In this document: positions 20,088-22,881 of the stretch, one piece after another | How the letters are laid out: each line of letters opens with the position of its first letter | How positions within the stretch are numbered: the stretch's first letter is position 1 | From: Erysipelotrichaceae bacterium | Lineage (GTDB): Bacteria; Bacillota_I; Bacilli_A; Erysipelotrichales; Erysipelotrichaceae | NCBI GenBank assembly: GCA_017620435.1 | Contig: JAFZQL010000118.1 | Location: 1 to 22,881 of the forward strand | Reading direction: 5' to 3' | DNA length: 22,881 bases | The notes under the pieces: generated by a model | What the model saw: only the letters and a program-made list of their open reading frames with translations | What the model was told of the DNA's origin: nothing | The model's database searches: none | Translations under genes and position numbers: made by a program

Positions 20088-21532
20088 ATGGTAATTCTAT
20101 CGTATCTTTCGTTATTCAGTACCGACAGCATATATTCGTACGGTGTCAGATTCATGCCCTTGACCAGCGATTCAAAGACGGTTACAGACTGACCGGAAGC
20201 CAGCTGTACACCCTTGCGGTCGAAGGAAGCGTGATAGGTATTGTTTCTTGAATTGACATTCCAAAAGACGACGTTTGGAATGCTGTAGCCATTGGCTTCG
20301 AAACGCTGCTTCATCTGGTCGTAGAACAGCCAGTCTCCTGAAGTGCAACTGTCGATTTCCATGTCGGTGATAACAACGATGGAATCAGGCATCTGTTCCG
20401 CTGGGGTCTTGTATTTGACTGCCGTATACAGCAGCAGGTTGAAAGCGGACTCCAGATCGGTATTCATGTCCCAATGCGCATTCATAATGTATCTGATCCT
20501 TTCAATCAGCGTATTGCCTTTGATGGTGACCAGTTCCGGTCTTGCGGAAAAGGTCATGAAAGTATTGGCAAATGGACCTTTGTTTCTTTCTGCAAAGTAC
20601 ATTGCCAGACCTACGGATGTTGCCATCGGTCTGCCGGACATGGAACCGGAAACGTCGGCCATGACCAGGAAATTGTTTTCTCCTTCCACGTAGTTCGGCA
20701 GGGCTTTCCACTGTTCTTCAAGGACCTGGTCTGCACCCTTTGACTGATAAAGGTATTTTTCAACAATATCGTAAGGATAAAGGACAGAAGAATTGATTTT
20801 CTCTTCACCTTTTTCGACCCTGTTCAGGAACTCGCTGAAACGTTCTTCATCGTGACGTCTGAAGGCGTTGCGGTAGTTGTTCATGGCTTTGGAAGGAACT
20901 TCCGGATAGACGATATCCTCGAAACGGTTCGCAGACATGTTGACTTCTACGACATTCAGATAGTCTCTTAATAAAGAAAGGGTCTTACGGTATTCCTTTT
21001 CGGACATGCCGAAAGCCTTGGCTAGGTATCTGCCTTTTCTGACCGTTTCCTTGTTGGAGGTATTGACGGAAGGCAGCCATTTTGTCAAAAGGGAGATCGG
21101 CTTTCCTTCTTTTCTGTTTTGGATGTCTTCATCCAGCTGTTTCTTCAGCAAAGGGATGATAGGCTCCGGCGCGTCTTCCAGAAGATAGACCAGGTCATCC
21201 CATCTGCCGTATTCCGGGATATACGCGACATTCTTCGCAAAAATATCAGGATAATTGGCAGCCAGGTATTTCAGCATCACTCTGCCGGTTTTTCTTTCGC
21301 CCAGACCGCCTCTGACGTCTCTGGTATAGAGGGCCAGTTTTGTCGCGGTCAGTCTGTCTTCAGCCATCGCCTTGGCAAACATCATCTCTATCTCGTCATC
21401 GCTTCTTTCACGCATTGCGCCCGAAATGGCGAAAAGATTCACCAGATTATCCGATGTGCTGTTTAAAGCTAAAGCTCCGTTTTCAGTCAAGGTGTAATTC
21501 TGTTCCTTTTTGATGTTGTCTAATAATGCCAT
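20084..21532 (-). CDS. DUF2828 (Ro60/TROVE-like architecture) protein with vWA MIDAS domain (482 aa)
   Basis: Start at ATG 21532 (MALLDNIKKEQ) with AAAGGAG 8 bases upstream; the frame stays open further upstream but that part is RNA leader. Residues 1-280 form a helical-repeat half with family blocks TRDVRGGLGERKTGRVMLKY (70-89), PEYGRWDDLVYLL and MSANRFEDIVYPEVPSKAM. The C-terminal half is a von Willebrand A domain with MIDAS motif D293-V-S295-G-S297, T357 (WDMNTDL) and D390 (VITDME). It continues VVFWNVNSR and GVQLASGQSVTVFESLVKGM. This matches DUF2828 proteins, which share the helical-repeat plus vWA layout with Ro60/Rsr (TROVE). It is in an operon with rtcB and behind a tRNA-like leader, suggesting it binds structured RNA. 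That function is inferred. Confidence 0.85.
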   Translation of the reverse strand: MALLDNIKKEQNYTLTENGALALNSTSDNLVNLFAISGAMRERSDDEIEMMFAKAMAEDRLTATKLALYTRDVRGGLGERKTGRVMLKYLAANYPDIFAKNVAYIPEYGRWDDLVYLLEDAPEPIIPLLKKQLDEDIQNRKEGKPISLLTKWLPSVNTSNKETVRKGRYLAKAFGMSEKEYRKTLSLLRDYLNVVEVNMSANRFEDIVYPEVPSKAMNNYRNAFRRHDEERFSEFLNRVEKGEEKINSSVLYPYDIVEKYLYQSKGADQVLEEQWKALPNYVEGENNFLVMADVSGSMSGRPMATSVGLAMYFAERNKGPFANTFMTFSARPELVTIKGNTLIERIRYIMNAHWDMNTDLESAFNLLLYTAVKYKTPAEQMPDSIVVITDMEIDSCTSGDWLFYDQMKQRFEANGYSIPNVVFWNVNSRNNTYHASFDRKGVQLASGQSVTVFESLVKGMNLTPYEYMLSVLNNERYDRITI

Positions 21533-21571
21533 ATATCTATCTCCTTTCGTTTCTAATAAACACGGCACTTC

Positions 21572-21586
21572 CGGGAGTTTATCCCG
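21572..21586 (-). other. 5-bp hairpin just upstream of the DUF2828 RBS
   Basis: CGGGA/TCCCG with a 5-base TAAAC loop on the minus strand, about 40 bases before ATG 21532. Part of the folded leader. Confidence 0.35.
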
Positions 21587-21624
21587 AATGATACAGTAGT
21601 GTGCGCTGTGAGTACCGTTATGCC

Positions 21625-21687
21625 AAGATGCCATAATGATCGTGACAGGGTCATTTTCCATCCAATGGGGTTTGCTGTCGGCATCTT
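21625..21687 (-). other. Long-range stem in the DUF2828 leader RNA
   Basis: On the minus strand AAGATGCC (plus 21680-21687) pairs perfectly with GGCATCTT (plus 21625-21632), and GACAG (plus 21675-21679) pairs with CTGTC (plus 21644-21648). The two stems are nested and enclose about 26 bases, with an 11-base asymmetry on the 3' side. Supports a structured leader rather than coding sequence, although the frame here happens to be open. Confidence 0.4.
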
Positions 21688-21700
21688 TCTGCTGATTACA

Positions 21701-21730
21701 GGGAAATCGTTTTTCAGATTTCCCTTTTTT
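21701..21730 (+). terminator. Terminator-shaped hairpin on the plus strand
   Basis: GGGAAATC (21701-21708)/GATTTCCC (21717-21724), loop 8 bases, followed by T6 on plus. No plus-strand gene ends here; it could stop antisense transcription into the leader, or the hairpin may be only a module of the minus-strand RNA, where no U-tract follows. Confidence 0.4.
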
Positions 21731-21909
21731 CAAGACGTTGTTTCATAAGCAGGATTCGAACCTGCCGAGACTGACCTTTTGATCAGCCGGATCCATTGAG
21801 TGAATAATTGCTGTTAACGTCTTTTAGAACCAGACACGTTTGTTTCAAAAAGTTTAGTGATCTCTTGGAAAGTATTGTTTGCTGTATGTGTCTGAGCGTC
21901 ATTTCTGAC
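21701..21909 (-). ncRNA. Candidate tRNA-mimicking structured RNA (Y-RNA-like) in the DUF2828-rtcB leader
   Basis: On the minus strand, in order: a hairpin at the expected RNA 5' end, GTCA-GAAA-TGAC (21898-21909); a 7-bp stem CAGACAC/GTGTCTG (21888-21894/21831-21837) enclosing 50 bases; an 8-bp stem AAGACGTT/AACGTCTT (21816-21823/21732-21739) closing a 92-base module. Inside the module are a D-loop-like CAATGGATCC (21789-21798), a hairpin CTGATC-AAAA-GGTCAG (21771-21786) where an anticodon arm would be, and a perfect T-arm GCAGG-TTCGAAT-CCTGC (21749-21765). A final 8-bp hairpin GGGAAATC/GATTTCCC lies at 21701-21724. There is no 7-base anticodon loop, no clear D stem and no CCA, so this is not a functional tRNA. 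Bacterial Y RNAs that bind Ro proteins carry such tRNA-like modules. A decayed tRNA fragment is the alternative. Confidence 0.55.
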
Positions 21910-21915
21910 AATTTC

Positions 21916-21943
21916 ATCATAACAGATGAGTTTTTGAGTCGAA
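21916..21943 (-). promoter_or_regulatory. Promoter for the tRNA-like RNA and DUF2828-rtcB operon
   Basis: Minus-strand extended -10 TGTTATGAT (21916-21924) with a weak -35 TTCGAC (21938-21943) at 16-base spacing. Transcription would start near 21909, exactly at the GTCA-GAAA-TGAC hairpin. The 220-base region from here to the WYL gene is AT-rich and shared by the two divergent units. Confidence 0.45.
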
Positions 21944-22060
21944 ATAGGCAGTTTTATAAGAATAATGACCACCTGTTTTTCCTTTATTTAAGTATTTTCA
22001 AATATTTTTTGTTTTTTCTTGACCACTTTTTGTGTACTATAGAGATGAAAGAGGCAGAAA

Positions 22061-22881
22061 ATGGAAGAAAAAATCAAAATATACATACCGGAAAGCGTAA
22101 ACAATATCCTTCTGAAAGACATGGAACTGTTCGAGTTCTTCAAGAAAGACGGTTCTTTAAACAAGAACGAGTTCTACAATACTCTGATCGTCAACTACTA
22201 TGAACAGTACGAAGAGAATCAGAGCGCGATCTTTTCCCATATCATCGACAGTATTTCCGAAAGATCTACCGTATCGGAATCGGAAGCCAAGGACATCGCA
22301 GCCGATATCTTGCAGTACGTGGATGTCAGGACCTATCAGCTGGACAGGCAGAAATACGATGTGGCGATCGCCATGAAGCCGACCAGGAAGTCCGCGGATG
22401 ATATCGACTACATCCAGAACTGCCTGCTGGGAAATTCGACGCTTTCAAATTATTTCCGAAACATGTTCGCATCCTATTCCCTGCTGCCGCAGGATAAGAG
22501 AGAAACGATCATCTTCAAACAGAATTTCGATCTGATCAAAGAAGCGATCGAGAAAGACCGCAAGATCTATTTCACAACCACAAAAAACGATGCGCCGCAT
22601 ATCGTATCTCCCTATGCGATCGCCAATTCCAAGGAGGAGCTTTTCAACTACCTCATCAGCAGGTACAAGGATTATCCCTACAGTTTCCGTATCTCCAGGA
22701 TCAGACAGGTCAAGATCCTGAATGAATCCAGAGACATTTCTGAAGGGCTTGTCAGGATATTCGAATGGATGGAGAAATACGGTCCGCAGTTTTCTTATGA
22801 CGTCAGGAAACCGCATCTGCCGATCGTCGTGAAACTGACGGAAAACGGAAAAAGACAGTACCGTTCCATGTATCTGCACAG
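22061..22881 (+). CDS. WYL-domain transcriptional regulator, partial (first 273 aa)
   Basis: ATG 22061, with AGAGG about 9 bases upstream, runs open to the window edge. N-terminus EEKIKIYIPESVNNILLKDM resembles a ribbon-helix-helix strand-helix DNA-binding unit; a helical linker follows. Residues about 155-222 fit a WYL domain: an entry helix (FDLIKEAIEKDRKIYFTTT), a strand with HIVSPYAIANSKEELFNYLI, and the conserved YSFRISRIRQVKIL (207-220). The start of a C-terminal extension is seen at 250-273. WYL regulators are proposed to sense nucleotides or nucleic acids and often control defence and RNA-repair loci. Divergent from the tRNA-like RNA/DUF2828/rtcB operon, so probably its regulator. Confidence 0.75.
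   Translation, partial: MEEKIKIYIPESVNNILLKDMELFEFFKKDGSLNKNEFYNTLIVNYYEQYEENQSAIFSHIIDSISERSTVSESEAKDIAADILQYVDVRTYQLDRQKYDVAIAMKPTRKSADDIDYIQNCLLGNSTLSNYFRNMFASYSLLPQDKRETIIFKQNFDLIKEAIEKDRKIYFTTTKNDAPHIVSPYAIANSKEELFNYLISRYKDYPYSFRISRIRQVKILNESRDISEGLVRIFEWMEKYGPQFSYDVRKPHLPIVVKLTENGKRQYRSMYLH

Noticed and set aside
21533..21733. In-frame N-terminal extension of the DUF2828 protein by 67 residues
   Set aside because: No RBS at the upstream ATG, a strong RBS precedes ATG 21532, and the segment is better explained by leader RNA stems.
21732..21823. A genuine tRNA gene on the minus strand
   Set aside because: T-arm is perfect, but there is no 7-base anticodon loop, no 4-bp D stem, extra bases between T-arm and closing stem, and no CCA.
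21808..22203. 131-codon plus-strand frame spanning the divergent promoter and the start of the WYL gene
   Set aside because: Its 5' half lies in AT-rich regulatory DNA and its 3' half is out of frame with the WYL gene.
1..22881. CRISPR arrays, insertion sequences or prophage genes
   Set aside because: No spaced direct repeats, transposase motifs or phage structural genes were found.

Overview
The window looks like chromosome from a Gram-positive, mid-GC member of the Bacillota. Ribosome binding sites are strong (AAGGAG/GGAGG), many promoters are extended -10 (TGnTATAAT), and genes are separated by compact U-tailed hairpin terminators. The surface proteins (CotH with InlB and Ig-like repeats, an NlpC/P60 hydrolase, a lipoprotein) and small conserved hypotheticals suggest an Erysipelotrichales-like host, but that placement is inference. 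There are no rRNA genes, canonical tRNAs, IS elements or CRISPR arrays.

Layout. 1-1638 holds minus-strand small genes: a DUF6985-like partial gene, a 69-aa protein, a glycine-rich membrane protein and a MazG-like protein. 1816-3384 is a plus-strand 11-TM DUF4153 protein, convergent with a membrane-anchored HEYFH protein (3492-4487). 4529-7448 is minus strand: a gene relic, a 242-aa protein, GNAT, an unknown protein and an NmrA-like oxidoreductase. 7590-9452 carries two plus-strand genes, an orphan basic protein and a lipoprotein with three internal repeats. 9529-10791 is a minus operon of NUDIX-CxxC protein, 61-aa protein and a small gene apparently frameshifted in an A5 run. 10967-11983 is a minus operon of XRE-HD fusion plus a 57-aa membrane protein, behind a consensus promoter with a palindromic operator. 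12233-14604 holds two divergent polytopic membrane proteins, one a DUF5684/Pr6Pr-like fusion that is probably leaderless. 14643-18028 is a minus cell-surface pair: NlpC/P60 enzyme, then CotH protein. 18095-18601 is a macro-domain protein.

The most interesting part is 18832-22881, which I read as an RNA-repair island. A WYL-domain regulator (plus, partial) diverges from a minus-strand operon encoding a DUF2828 protein (Ro60-like architecture with a vWA/MIDAS domain) and an RtcB RNA ligase. The roughly 375-bp leader before DUF2828 encodes a structured RNA. It has a perfect tRNA T-arm (GCAGG-TTCGAAT-CCTGC), a hairpin where an anticodon arm would be, an 8-bp closing stem and further long stems, but no normal anticodon loop or CCA. 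The architecture parallels the known rsr-YrlA/YrlB-rtcBA systems, where a Ro protein, tRNA-mimicking Y RNAs and RtcB share an operon. Here the Ro protein is replaced by DUF2828 and the RtcR activator by WYL. Two mutually exclusive hairpins lie between DUF2828 and rtcB. The macro-domain gene downstream could be functionally related but is behind two terminators.
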